Assembly (NCBI RefSeq): GCF_002917105.1
Contig: NZ_PQFZ01000007.1
Span: forward strand, 199,762-263,761
Reading direction: 5' to 3'
Source: Allobosea psychrotolerans
GTDB taxonomy: Bacteria; Pseudomonadota; Alphaproteobacteria; Rhizobiales; Beijerinckiaceae
Length of the DNA: 64,000 nucleotides
Part shown: one piece after another, positions 34,923 through 44,800 of the stretch
Numbering within the stretch: the stretch's first letter is position 1
Layout of the letters: every line of letters begins with the position of its first letter
The notes under the pieces: model-generated
What the model was told of the DNA's origin: nothing
Seen by the model: the letters and a program-made list of their open reading frames with translations, nothing else
Databases searched by the model: none
Translations under genes and position numbers: made by a program

Positions 34923-36502
34923 CCGAGCCCAAAGACCCGTTCGAACCTGCCTACAACCCCAATGAGCGCACGGTCGTGCGGCCCAATCCCGGGGGCAGGC
35001 GCCCGGTCGCGCCGAGCCCGCCCAGCTCGCAGCCCGAGCAGCCGGGCCCGTTCACGCCGTCGGCCTATCCGCCCCCGCCCGCCTCCTACCATCCGGCCTC
35101 GGGCTACCAGCCGCCGCCGAGCTACCCGCAGGCAGACCCCAACGCCGCCGCGCAGGACGCCTGGGCCGATGCGCCGCGCCAGAGCTATCCGCAGCCGGCC
35201 CCGCCGCCCTACCAGCCGCCACCGGCGCAGAGCTACGCTCCCCCGCCCCAATCCGCGCCGCAACCGCAAGCACCAGGCTCCGTGCCGCAGGTCGCGCCGC
35301 GCGAGATGCCGGTGGCGCCCAATGAAAATCCGATCATGAGCGCGGCCGCGCCGATCCTGTCGATCCTCGGGCGCCTGCGCGTGGCCCTGGCCTATGCCTC
35401 GTTCAGCCAGTTGATGGACCAGGTCGCCGGCGCGATCCAGCGCTTCGAGGCCGACGTCACCGGCGCCGGCATCGGCCAGGAGCAGGCCAAGCAGGCGAAG
35501 TACACGCTCTGCGCCACCGCCGACGACATCGTCCAGAACATCCCGGCGCAGGATCGCCAGCTCTGGACCCAGTACAGCATGCTGAGCCGCTTCTTCGGCG
35601 AGCGCACCGGCGGCATCCGCTTCTTCGAGGAGCTCGACCGGGCCAAGCAGGACCCGATCCTGAACTACAACTTGCTGGAGCTGCAGCACGCCTGCCTGGC
35701 GCTGGGCTTCCAGGGCGTGCACCGGACCTCGGCCGGCGGCCAGGCGACCTTGCAGACGATCCAGCGCAATCTCTACGAGACGCTGCGGCGCGTGAAGCAG
35801 CGCGTCAATCAGGAGCTTTCGCCGCGCTGGCAGGGCCAGGACATGGCGGCACGCGGCACGACCGTGCGCATCCCGTTCTGGGCGATGGCCTCGCTCGCAG
35901 GCCTCCTGCTGCTCGCCATGTACCTGACCCTGCGCTCGCTCCTGAGCTCCGGCAGCGATGCGGTGATCGACGATGTCGGCCGCATCTTCCCCACGACCGA
36001 CGTCTCGATCGAGCGGCGCGTCGTCCAGCCGATCAAGCCCACGCCTCCGCCGCCGATCAAGACGACGCAGCTCGAGCGCATCCGCGCGGCGCTGGCGACC
36101 GAGATCGGTGAGCAGAAACTGGCGGTGGATTCCGTCTCGACCGGCATCATCGTGCGCGTCAACAGCTTCGCCTCCTTCGAGCCCGGGAAGGCGACGGTGA
36201 TCGACGCCTTCCGCCCGCTCGCCAAGCGCATCGCGCAGACGCTGGAGAAGGAGCCCGGCCAGATCAGGGTCACCGGCCATTCCGACAACACGCCGATCAA
36301 GACCGTGCGCTTCGCCAACAACTACGAATTGTCGGTCGAGCGCGCCAAGGCCGTCGGGGTCCTCCTCGCGGAGGATCTCAGCGACAAGAAGCGCATCCTC
36401 CCCGACGGCAAGGGCGACACCGCCCCCATTGCCTCGAACGATACGATCGAAGGTCGCGCGCGCAACCGGCGCGTCGACGTGCAGATCCCGCATGAACGCT
36501 GA
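34919..36502 (+). CDS. tssL: T6SS inner-membrane protein TssL with OmpA domain
   Basis: A 527-residue TssL (DotU/IcmH). Residues 1-130 are a Pro/Gln/Tyr-rich cytoplasmic tail, 140-310 the DotU domain (ASFSQLMDQVAGAIQRFEAD, DDIVQNIPAQDRQLW, SRFFGERTGGIRFFEEL), then one membrane segment (WAMASLAGLLLLAMYL) and a periplasmic OmpA/MotB domain from about 380 with RVTGHSDNTPIKTVRFANNY and NRRVDVQIP. The OmpA domain should hold peptidoglycan. Near the N-terminus Thr18 lies in ERTVVRPNPGGRR, a plausible phosphothreonine site for the FHA protein, as known for TssL in Agrobacterium. It overlaps tssK and precedes tssM by 18 bp. Confidence 0.95.
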   Translation: MTEPKDPFEPAYNPNERTVVRPNPGGRRPVAPSPPSSQPEQPGPFTPSAYPPPPASYHPASGYQPPPSYPQADPNAAAQDAWADAPRQSYPQPAPPPYQPPPAQSYAPPPQSAPQPQAPGSVPQVAPREMPVAPNENPIMSAAAPILSILGRLRVALAYASFSQLMDQVAGAIQRFEADVTGAGIGQEQAKQAKYTLCATADDIVQNIPAQDRQLWTQYSMLSRFFGERTGGIRFFEELDRAKQDPILNYNLLELQHACLALGFQGVHRTSAGGQATLQTIQRNLYETLRRVKQRVNQELSPRWQGQDMAARGTTVRIPFWAMASLAGLLLLAMYLTLRSLLSSGSDAVIDDVGRIFPTTDVSIERRVVQPIKPTPPPPIKTTQLERIRAALATEIGEQKLAVDSVSTGIIVRVNSFASFEPGKATVIDAFRPLAKRIAQTLEKEPGQIRVTGHSDNTPIKTVRFANNYELSVERAKAVGVLLAEDLSDKKRILPDGKGDTAPIASNDTIEGRARNRRVDVQIPHER

Positions 36503-36520
36503 CCTGAGGCGGAGGCGCTC

Positions 36521-39500
36521 GTGACCCTGGCAATCTGGTTGCGCATCATCATCAGCCTGATCGGGCTTGCCGCCTTCGGCGCGCTGGTCTGGTTCGCCAG
36601 CCCGTTGATCTCCATCGCCGGCATCTATCCGTTCGATTCCGAATGGGTGCGCTTCGCCATCATCGCGGTGGTGTCGCTCATCGTGCTCGGCCTGCTGGTC
36701 TGGGGCATCATCCGGCGCAGGCGCGAGGCAGCGGCGCTGGAGCAGGGCCTGGCCGATGCCGCCGTCGATGAAGGCGATGGCGACGTGCTGGGCGAGCGCA
36801 TGGCGGACGCGCTGCTGACGCTGAAGAAATCTGCCGGCTCGAGCGCCAACTATCTCTACGAGCTGCCCTGGTATGTGCTGATCGGCCCTCCGGGCTCCGG
36901 CAAGACCACGGCCCTGGTCAATTCGGGGCTGAAATTCCCGCTCGCCAAGGGCGGCGCGCCATCCGCCGTCGCCGGCGTCGGCGGCACACGCTATTGCGAC
37001 TGGTGGTTCACCGACGACGCCGTGCTGATCGACACGGCCGGCCGCTACACCACGCAGGATTCCGACGCCTCGGCCGACCGCAAGAGCTGGCTCTCCTTCC
37101 TTGACCTGCTCAAGAAGAACCGGCCGAACCAGCCGATCAACGGCGTCATGCTCGCGATCAGCATCGAGGATGTACTGACCGCATCGCCCGCCGAACTCAA
37201 CGCCCATTCCGATGCGATCCGGGCGCGGCTGACCGAGTTGCACGACAATCTCAAGGTCGATTTCCCGGTCTATGCCCTGTTCACCAAGATGGACCTTGTC
37301 TCCGGGTTCATGGAGTATTTCCAGCATCTGAACGAGGCCTCGCGGCGCGTGGTCTGGGGCCATACCTTCCAGACCGACGACAAGACGCTGAACATGATCA
37401 GCGAAGTGCCCGACGAGTTCGACGCGCTGGTGGAGCGCCTCAATTCCGAACTGCCCGACCGGCTCCAGGAAGAGCCCACGCCCAGCGCGCGTGTGCAGAT
37501 CTTCGGCTTCCCGACCCAGATGGCGGCGGTGAAGACCCCGATCATCGAGTTCCTCAACCGTATCTTCGAGCCGACACGCTATCATTCGCGCGCGACCCTG
37601 CGCGGCTTCTATTTCACCTCGGGCACGCAGCAGGGCACGCCGATCGACCAGCTGATCGGTGCGATGGCGCGCAATTTCGGCGCGAACCAGGTTGCCGCCG
37701 CGGCAATGTCGGGCTCGGGCAAAAGCTTCTTCCTCACCGATCTGATCACCAAGGTGGTGATCGGCGAATCCGCCTGGGTCTCGACCGACCGCAGGGCGGT
37801 GCGCCGCGCCTTCGCCCTGAAGGCGGCCGCCTATAGCGTGCTCGCCCTGGTCACGCTGGGCGGGGCGGCGGCGTGGTGGACGAGCTACAACCGCAATGTC
37901 GACCTGATCGCCGAGACCAACGACCAGACCAAGACCTTCGTGGCGACCGCGGCCCCGATCATCCAGGAGCCGACCGTCGCCGATCGCGATCTGGAGAAGA
38001 TCGTGCCGCTGCTCGACGCATTGCGCGCCCTGCCCGCCGGCTATGCGCAGGAGGGCGTCTCGCCGCCCCTGCAGGCGACCTTCGGCCTGAGCCAGTGGGA
38101 TCGGCTCGGCGCGTCCTCGGAGGCGGTCTACAAGACCGGGCTGGAGCGCCTGCTGCGCTCGCGCCTGATCTTCCGCATGGAAGAGCTGATCGAGGCCAAC
38201 CGCTCGCGGCCCGACTTCATCTACGAGGCGCTCAAGGTCTATCTCATCCTCGGCGGCCGCCAGAAGATGGACGAGGATCTGATCCTGCTCTGGATGCGGC
38301 GCGACTGGGTCGACAATCTCTATCAGGGCGCCGCCAATGCGCGCCTGCGCGAGGAGCTCAGCCAACACCTGACGGCGATGCTGCGCCTGCCCGATTCCGG
38401 CGGCGCCGGCACGCTGACGCTCAACGAGCCATTGATCGAGGAGGCCCAGAAGACGCTGGCGCGGTTGAGCCTGGCCGAGCGTGCCTATCAATTGCTGCGC
38501 GTCCAGGCACGCGCCTCGCCGGGCAAGCCCGACTGGACCGCCGCCGCCAAGGGCGGCGCCGACGCCAAGCTCGTCTTCGAGGGCCCCCGCGGCGGCGAGC
38601 TCGAGAATGTCCGCGTCCCGTTCTTCTACACCTATGCCGGCTTCCATGAGGGCTTCATCGGCCGCTTGCGCGACGTCGCCAAGCAGATCGAGGAGGAGCG
38701 CTGGGTGCTGGGCACGGCCGGCGACCAGAGCGCCGTCTCGGATCAGTACGAGGCGCTGCCGCGCGCCTTGCTGGAGCTTTACGCCAAGGACTTCATCGCC
38801 TCCTGGCAAGGCGCGATGGCGGCGCTGCGCTTCCGGCCGCTGCTCGCCAACAAGCCGCAATATCCGGCGCTCAGCGCGGCGTCGGCCGTCACGTCGCCGC
38901 TGAAGCAGGTGCTGGAATCGATCCGCGACGAGACCAAGCTCACCCGTGAGCGCCCGGCGCCGGCCGGGCAGACCGCGACGCAATCGGCAGGCGGCTCCTT
39001 GAGCCAGGCGCAGCAGGCGCAGAACCTGGCGCAGCGGCTCGGCGTCAATACGGGCAGCGCCTCGACGACGCTGTCGCGCATGGATATCGCGCTCAAGGCG
39101 ATGGAAAAGCCCAACACCGCCAGCGGCGAGCAAGCGCCGGGTGCGACCATCGAGGCGGCCTTCAAGCCGTTCCACCAGTTATTCGAGGGCGAGCAGGGCC
39201 GCCGGCCGATCGACCAGGTGCTGCTCGCCTTCTCCGAGGTGAACCAGAATCTGCGCCTGCTCGCGACCAACCCGGCGCTGGCGCCGCAGGTCAACGCCAC
39301 CTTGCCCGGGCAGATCCAGACCTTGCGCAACAGCGCCAACCTGATCCCGCAGCCCTTTTCCGGCCTGATCCAGACCGCTGCCACGAGCTTCGAGAATGAA
39401 CTGACCGGCAGTTCGGTCTCGCAGCTCCTGCAGGACCTGCGCTCGCAGGTCACCGCGACCTGCAACCTGATCGTCACCAACCGCTACCCCTTCGCGCGCG

Positions 39501-40144
39501 GCAGCGACCGCGACGTGCCGCTGGCCGATTTCGGCCGGCTCTTCGGCACGGGCGGCATCATGGACAAGTTCTACACCACCAATCTCGCGCCGCTGGTCGA
39601 CACGTCCAAACCCGAATGGGCCTTCAAGCAGAACATCAGCGTGGCGCGCTCGCTGCCGCCCGCCGCGCTCAAGGAGTTCCAGCGCGCCGCCGACATCAAG
39701 GACGCGTTCTTCGGCACTGGCGGCAACATGCCCTCCTTCACCATGGCGATCACGCCGCAGCCGGCGGCGAGCTCCGGCTCCGCGCCGACGATCAAGCTCG
39801 ACATCAGCGGCGTCGCCGTGGTGGCGCAGGCCGGCGGCGGGCCGACGCCGGTGGTCTGGCCGGGCCCTGCCGGGCTCGACCGCACGGTGATTTCGAGCCA
39901 GACCACGAGCACAGGGCTGTTTGGCGGCGTGACCAGCAGCCCACCCGTCTTCGGACCGGAGAAGCGCGGCCCCTGGGCCTTCTTCCGCTTCCTCGACCTC
40001 GGCTCGGTGACGAAGCGCGGGGAGGCCCTGGTCGCCAGCTACTCCGTCGGCGGCCAGTCGATTTCCTACCAGATCAATGTATCGTCCCTGAAGAACCCGC
40101 TGACATTGCCGGCCCTGCGGGAATTCAGATGTCCGGGAGGCTGA
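36521..40144 (+). CDS. tssM: T6SS membrane protein TssM (IcmF)
   Basis: A 1207-residue IcmF-family protein of normal length. Two N-terminal membrane segments (residues about 3-25 and 45-66) precede a cytoplasmic NTPase-like domain with an intact Walker A, IGPPGSGKTTALVNSG (Lys128). A third membrane segment near 434-457 (AAYSVLALVTLGGAAAWW) leads to a large periplasmic domain with the C-terminal DUF1215/IcmF region. TssM spans the periplasm and forms the trans-envelope channel with TssL. It starts with GTG after GGAGG. Without a TssJ gene nearby, its outer-membrane attachment is unclear. Confidence 0.95.
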   Translation: MTLAIWLRIIISLIGLAAFGALVWFASPLISIAGIYPFDSEWVRFAIIAVVSLIVLGLLVWGIIRRRREAAALEQGLADAAVDEGDGDVLGERMADALLTLKKSAGSSANYLYELPWYVLIGPPGSGKTTALVNSGLKFPLAKGGAPSAVAGVGGTRYCDWWFTDDAVLIDTAGRYTTQDSDASADRKSWLSFLDLLKKNRPNQPINGVMLAISIEDVLTASPAELNAHSDAIRARLTELHDNLKVDFPVYALFTKMDLVSGFMEYFQHLNEASRRVVWGHTFQTDDKTLNMISEVPDEFDALVERLNSELPDRLQEEPTPSARVQIFGFPTQMAAVKTPIIEFLNRIFEPTRYHSRATLRGFYFTSGTQQGTPIDQLIGAMARNFGANQVAAAAMSGSGKSFFLTDLITKVVIGESAWVSTDRRAVRRAFALKAAAYSVLALVTLGGAAAWWTSYNRNVDLIAETNDQTKTFVATAAPIIQEPTVADRDLEKIVPLLDALRALPAGYAQEGVSPPLQATFGLSQWDRLGASSEAVYKTGLERLLRSRLIFRMEELIEANRSRPDFIYEALKVYLILGGRQKMDEDLILLWMRRDWVDNLYQGAANARLREELSQHLTAMLRLPDSGGAGTLTLNEPLIEEAQKTLARLSLAERAYQLLRVQARASPGKPDWTAAAKGGADAKLVFEGPRGGELENVRVPFFYTYAGFHEGFIGRLRDVAKQIEEERWVLGTAGDQSAVSDQYEALPRALLELYAKDFIASWQGAMAALRFRPLLANKPQYPALSAASAVTSPLKQVLESIRDETKLTRERPAPAGQTATQSAGGSLSQAQQAQNLAQRLGVNTGSASTTLSRMDIALKAMEKPNTASGEQAPGATIEAAFKPFHQLFEGEQGRRPIDQVLLAFSEVNQNLRLLATNPALAPQVNATLPGQIQTLRNSANLIPQPFSGLIQTAATSFENELTGSSVSQLLQDLRSQVTATCNLIVTNRYPFARGSDRDVPLADFGRLFGTGGIMDKFYTTNLAPLVDTSKPEWAFKQNISVARSLPPAALKEFQRAADIKDAFFGTGGNMPSFTMAITPQPAASSGSAPTIKLDISGVAVVAQAGGGPTPVVWPGPAGLDRTVISSQTTSTGLFGGVTSSPPVFGPEKRGPWAFFRFLDLGSVTKRGEALVASYSVGGQSISYQINVSSLKNPLTLPALREFRCPGG

Positions 40145-40150
40145 GGCAGG

Positions 40151-40897
40151 ATGCACTGCGCCCTTTTCGGCAAGCTACCGGCCAAGCGTGATTTCATCGC
40201 GGTGAACATGCCGCGCGAACTCCTGCGCTTCTGGGAGATCTGGCTGCAGGGCGGCATGGCGGCCAGCATCCAGGCCCTCGGGCCGGGCTGGAAGGAGGCC
40301 TATCTCAGCGCGCCGATCTGGCGCTTCTGGCTCGGCCGCTCGCATCTCGGCAGCGAGGTGCTCGGCGCCTTCATGCCCTCGCTCGACGGCGTCGGCCGCT
40401 ACTTCCCGCTCGCCATCCTGGCGATGGCGCCTGAGAGCCAGGCCTTCGCGGCGCCGACGGAGAACGCGCAGGCAGCCTGGTTCGAAAGCGCCGAAGCCTT
40501 CCTGCTCGACACGCTGGAGCCAGACGCTGCCTATGAGGCAACGCTCGCCGCGCTCGAAAGCCTGCCCTTGCCCGAGAGCGTCGCGCGCGACACGCAGCCC
40601 GCGATCGTCGCCGCCAATCGAGGACTGCTCGGCGTGAGCGGCGACGCCGCGACCGAGATTCCGGCCTTGCTGGCGCGGCTCGAACGGTCGGACAAGGCCG
40701 CCCGCCAGGCGGCAGGCTCCTGGTGGTGGAGCATTGGCGGCGACAGGTTTCCAGCGCTTGCGCTCTGTGCGGAACGGTTGCCGGAGGCACAGCATTTCAC
40801 GCTGATGCTGACGGGCCCGACCGCCGGTCCGGAAAGCGGCGGCACTGATGCGAGCGGCGAGAGCGCACAACCGGCCAGGATCGGAGTCGAGCCCTGA
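40151..40897 (+). CDS. tagF: T6SS-associated protein TagF
   Basis: A 248-residue protein that begins with the TagF (ImpM, DUF2094) signature LFGKLPAKRDFIAVNMPREL and continues with GWKEAYLSAPIWRFWLGRSH and GAFMPSLDGVGRYFPLAILA. TagF is a post-translational repressor of T6SS activity; in Agrobacterium and Pseudomonas it interacts with the FHA protein and counteracts assembly. It lies 6 bp after tssM and its stop overlaps the phosphatase start (TGATG), placing it with the other regulators of the phosphorylation pathway. Confidence 0.93.
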   Translation: MHCALFGKLPAKRDFIAVNMPRELLRFWEIWLQGGMAASIQALGPGWKEAYLSAPIWRFWLGRSHLGSEVLGAFMPSLDGVGRYFPLAILAMAPESQAFAAPTENAQAAWFESAEAFLLDTLEPDAAYEATLAALESLPLPESVARDTQPAIVAANRGLLGVSGDAATEIPALLARLERSDKAARQAAGSWWWSIGGDRFPALALCAERLPEAQHFTLMLTGPTAGPESGGTDASGESAQPARIGVEP

Positions 40898-41760
40898 TGG
40901 ACAGCACCCTTCCGCCCCCGTCCATGCGCGCGAGCAACGATCCGCTCGCCATGCTTGCCGGCGCGCTCAACCCGCAGGCCAGCTTCCGCTTCGAGACCGG
41001 AGCGACCACCCATGTCGGCAAGGTGCGCAGCGAGAACGAGGACAGCTACATCGTTCACGCTGACGCCGGCCTCTGGTGCGTCGCCGACGGCATGGGCGGA
41101 TATGAGGCCGGCAAGCTCGCCTCCTCCACCGTCGTCGAGGCGCTGCGCACGATCGGCCAGGCGGCCTCCGCGGCGGATCTTCTCGCGCGGTTCCAGGACC
41201 GGGTGCTGCAGGCCAATACCGGCCTGCGCAAGGCGGGCGCGGAACGTGGTCTTGCCACCTTCGGCACCACCGTCGTCGCGCTCCTGATCTATGAGCGCTT
41301 CTTCGCCTGCTGCTGGGCCGGCGACAGCCGGACCTACCGCGTCAGCCAAGGCCGGCTGTCGCAGATCTCGCGCGACCATACCGAGGTGCAGGATCTCGTC
41401 GACCAGGGACAATTGACCCCGGAGGAGGCCAAGCGCTGGCCGGGGCGCAACATCATCACGCGCGCCATCGGCGTGAACGACCTGCCCGATCTCGACCTGA
41501 TTCAAGGCGCGGTGGAAGAGGGGGACGTTTTCGTGCTATGCAGCGATGGCCTGACCGGCCATGTCTCGGATACCGAGATCCTGGCCGGCGTGGCCGGGCG
41601 CGCGCCGCAGGCGGCCTGCGACCATCTGGTCGAGCTCACTCTTGCGCGCGGCGCGAGCGACAACGTCACGGTGATCGTCGTGGCATGCGAGCCGAAGGGC
41701 GCGGACGCGCCAGTCCCACCCTCGCCGGCCAGAAGCGACGCCGACGGGCGTGAGGCCTGA
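40897..41760 (+). CDS. pppA: PP2C-type Ser/Thr phosphatase PppA
   Basis: A 287-residue PP2C phosphatase. Motifs in order: GKVRSENEDSYIVHADAGLW, CVADGMGGYEAG, CCWAGDSRTYRV, LCSDGLTGHVSD and ASDNVTVIVVACEP. The metal-binding Asp residues are all present. In T6SS loci this enzyme removes the phosphate that the kinase adds to FHA or TssL, switching the system off. It is coupled to tagF through a TGATG junction and followed after 102 bp by the kinase gene. A short disordered N-terminus of about 35 residues precedes the catalytic domain. Confidence 0.95.
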   Translation: MDSTLPPPSMRASNDPLAMLAGALNPQASFRFETGATTHVGKVRSENEDSYIVHADAGLWCVADGMGGYEAGKLASSTVVEALRTIGQAASAADLLARFQDRVLQANTGLRKAGAERGLATFGTTVVALLIYERFFACCWAGDSRTYRVSQGRLSQISRDHTEVQDLVDQGQLTPEEAKRWPGRNIITRAIGVNDLPDLDLIQGAVEEGDVFVLCSDGLTGHVSDTEILAGVAGRAPQAACDHLVELTLARGASDNVTVIVVACEPKGADAPVPPSPARSDADGREA

Positions 41761-41862
41761 AGCGATGCGGCGGCATGAAACAGGGATGACGGAAATGCGG
41801 CGGCGTCGCCGCCGTCTTGTCCGCGCCCTGTCGGCCGCCAGCTCCGGCGAAGGCCGCGTGCC

Positions 41863-44800
41863 ATGAGCGACAACGGCGCCACCGTCATCATTCCCCGCGC
41901 CCGCGTCGCAGTCGGTACGACGCTGAACGGCATCTATCGGATCGACCACCCCATCGCCGCCGGCGGCATGGGCGAGATCTACAAGGGCTACGCCATCCAG
42001 ACCGGCGATGCGGTCGCGATCAAGATGATCCGCTCCGATCTCGCCGAGAACGAGAGCGCGCTCGCTTTGTTCCGCAAGGAAGCGTCCTCGCTGCACAACC
42101 TGCAGCACGAGGCGATCGTGCGCTATTACCTGTTCTCGATCGACCCGCAGCTCGGCCGCGCCTATCTCGCGATGGAGTTCGTCGACGGCACCTCGCTGAA
42201 GGACCATCTCGTCCGCGGACCGCTGTCCTTCGAGGACACCTGCATCCTGCAGCAGCGCATCGCCTCGGGGCTGCATTCGGCCCACAAGCTCGGCATCATC
42301 CATCGCGACGTCGCCCCCGACAACGTCATCCTGCCCGGGGCCGACGTGGCCTTGGCCAAGATTCTCGATTTCGGCATCGCGCGTTCGACGCGGGCCGGCG
42401 AGCAGACGATCATCGGCAGCGGCTTCGCCGGCAAGTACAACTATGTCTCGCCGGAGCAGCTCGGCCTGTTCGGCGGCGACGTCACCCCGAAATCGGACAT
42501 CTACAGCTTCGGCCTGGTCCTGGCGGAGTGCCTTCAGGGCCGCCCCATCGACATGAACGGCTCGCAGGTCGAGGTCATCGACAAACGCCGTGTCGTGCCC
42601 GATCTGTCGAAGATCGATCCGCGCTTCCGGCCGCTGCTCGAAAAGATGCTGCAGCCCCTGCCGGAGAACCGCCCGGCGACGATGGCGGAGGTCGCGGCCT
42701 GGCAGCCTGCCGTCGGCAAGCCGGCCAAAGCGACGACGACGACAGGCGCCAGCAGCGGCAAGACGGGCATGGCGATCGCGGCCGGCCTGGGCGCCGTCGC
42801 GCTGCTCGGCGGTGGGCTTTATTTCGGCGCCGACCTGCTGAAGGGCGGCGGCACCCCGGCCCAGATCGCCAGCACCAGCCCGGCGCGCCTGGCCGATGAG
42901 GAGGCCCTTGCCGCCCAGGCCGCGCGCCGCGCCAGCGAGGATGCGCGCGCCCGGCAGAGCCAGGAGCGCGCCGAGCAGGAGCAGCGCGCGGCGCAGGAAC
43001 GCGCCCTGCAGGAGAAAGCCGCGAGCGAGAAGCTGGCGCGCGAGCGCGAACTCGAAGAGACGCGCCGCCAGGTCGAGGCCAAGGCTGCCGACGACGCCCG
43101 CAGACTGGCGGAAGCCAGGGCGGCCGAGGAGGCGCGCCGGGTCGCTGAGGCCAAAGCCGCCGAAGAGCGCCGTGTCGCGGAGGCCAAAGCCGCTGACGAT
43201 GCGCGCAAGCTCGCAGAGGCGAAGGCGGCCGAAGATGCGCGCCGTGCGGCGGAAGCCAAAGCCGCAGAAGAGCGACGCGTCGCGGAGGCCAAAGCCGCTG
43301 ACGATGCGCGCAAGTTCGCCGAGGCGAAGGCGGCTGAAGACGCGCGTCGTGCGGCGGAAGCGAAGGCAGCAGAAGAGCGACGCGTCGCGGAGGCCAAAGC
43401 CGCTGACGATGCGCGCAAGCTCGCAGAGGCGAAGGCAGCCGACGACGCGCGCCGCGCGGCGGAAGCGAAAGCCGCCGAGGAGGCCCGCAAGCTGGCGGAG
43501 GCCAAAGCCGCGGAAGAGCGCCGGATCGCCGCCGAAGCGAGAGCGGCCGAGGATGCGCGCAAGCTCGCTGAAGCCAAGACCGCCGACGAGGTGCGCCGCC
43601 TGACCGAAGCGAAGGCGGCCGAGGATCGCAGGCTCGCAGCCGAAGCCAAGGTCGCGGAAGCCAAGGCCGCCGAGGAGGCGCGCCGCACCGCCGAGGCCAA
43701 GGCCGCCGAGGACCGTCGGATCGCAGCGGAAGCGAAAGCGGCCGAGGATGCCCGCAAGCTCGCCGAGGCCATGGCTGCCGAGGAGGCGCGCAAGCAGGCC
43801 CTCGCCAAGGCAGCCGAGGACAAGCGCCTCGCGGCGGAGGCGAAGGCGGCGGAGAACGCCCGCAAGCTCGCTGAGGCCAAGGCTGAGGAGGAGACCCGCA
43901 AGCTGGCCCTCGCCAAGGCAGCTGAAGACAAGCGCCTCGCGGCTGAAGCGAAAGCGGCGGAGAATGCCCGCAAGCTCGCCGAGGCCAAGGCCGAAGAGGA
44001 GACCCGCAAGCAGGCTCTCGCCAAGGCGGCCGAGGAACGCCGCCTCGCCGCTGAAGCGAAAGCGGCGGAGAACGCCCGCAAGCTCGCCGAGGCCAAGGCC
44101 GAGGAAGACGCGCGCAAGCAGGCCCAGGCCGCCAAGCTCGCAGAGGAGCGCCGGCAGGCGGCCGAGGCCAAGGCGGCAGAGGAAGCCCGCAAGATCGCCG
44201 AGGCGAAGGCTGCCGAGGAGATGCGCAAGCAGGCCCAGGCGAAGGCGATCGAGGACAAGCGCCTCGCCGCCGAAGCCAAGGCGGCCGAAGATGCGCGCAA
44301 ACTCGCGGAGGCCAAAGCCGCGGAAGAGGCGCGCAAACAGGCCGAGCTTCAGGCCGCCGAGGCCCGCCGCCTCGCCGAGGAGCAAAGCGCCAGGGCGGCT
44401 GCCGACGCGGAGGCCAACCGTGTCGCCGCCTTACGCGCCGAAGAGGAGGCGAAGCGCAAGATCGACGGCGCAACCGCGGAAACACGGGCCACCGCAGAGG
44501 ATGCGCAGATCACCGAGCGCCAGCGCATTGCGCTTGAACAGGCGCAGGCGCGCTGGCTGACGGAAGAGGCCGAGGCCATGCGCCGCGCCGGGGTGACCGC
44601 GCCGCGCCAATCCATCGAAGAGATCGAGCAGCGCAACGCCGCCGCCCAGGATCAGGGCGTGCGGGTTGCCCTGGCAGATCCCACCCTGCTCGCCCCCAAG
44701 CCATTGGCCGACCCGCGACCACCACGCCCGGTTCCGACCGACCCTGCAGCGCTGACGCGCGAAACGCAGGAGGAATTGACGCGGATCGGCTGCTATGCCG

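Noticed and set aside
34790..39175. A very long open frame on the minus strand opposite tssL and tssM
   Set aside because: It is an antisense shadow caused by high GC in third codon positions; the + strand carries clear TssL and TssM motifs, and the antisense product is Arg/Asp/His-rich with no domain.
43171..44148. Regular repeats considered as a CRISPR array
   Set aside because: Repeats are contiguous without unique spacers, keep the reading frame and encode heptads.
41536..44385. Minus-strand Gly/Leu/Phe/Arg-rich repetitive frame opposite the kinase rod
   Set aside because: It mirrors the Ala/Glu/Lys repeats of the kinase and has no ribosome site or domain.
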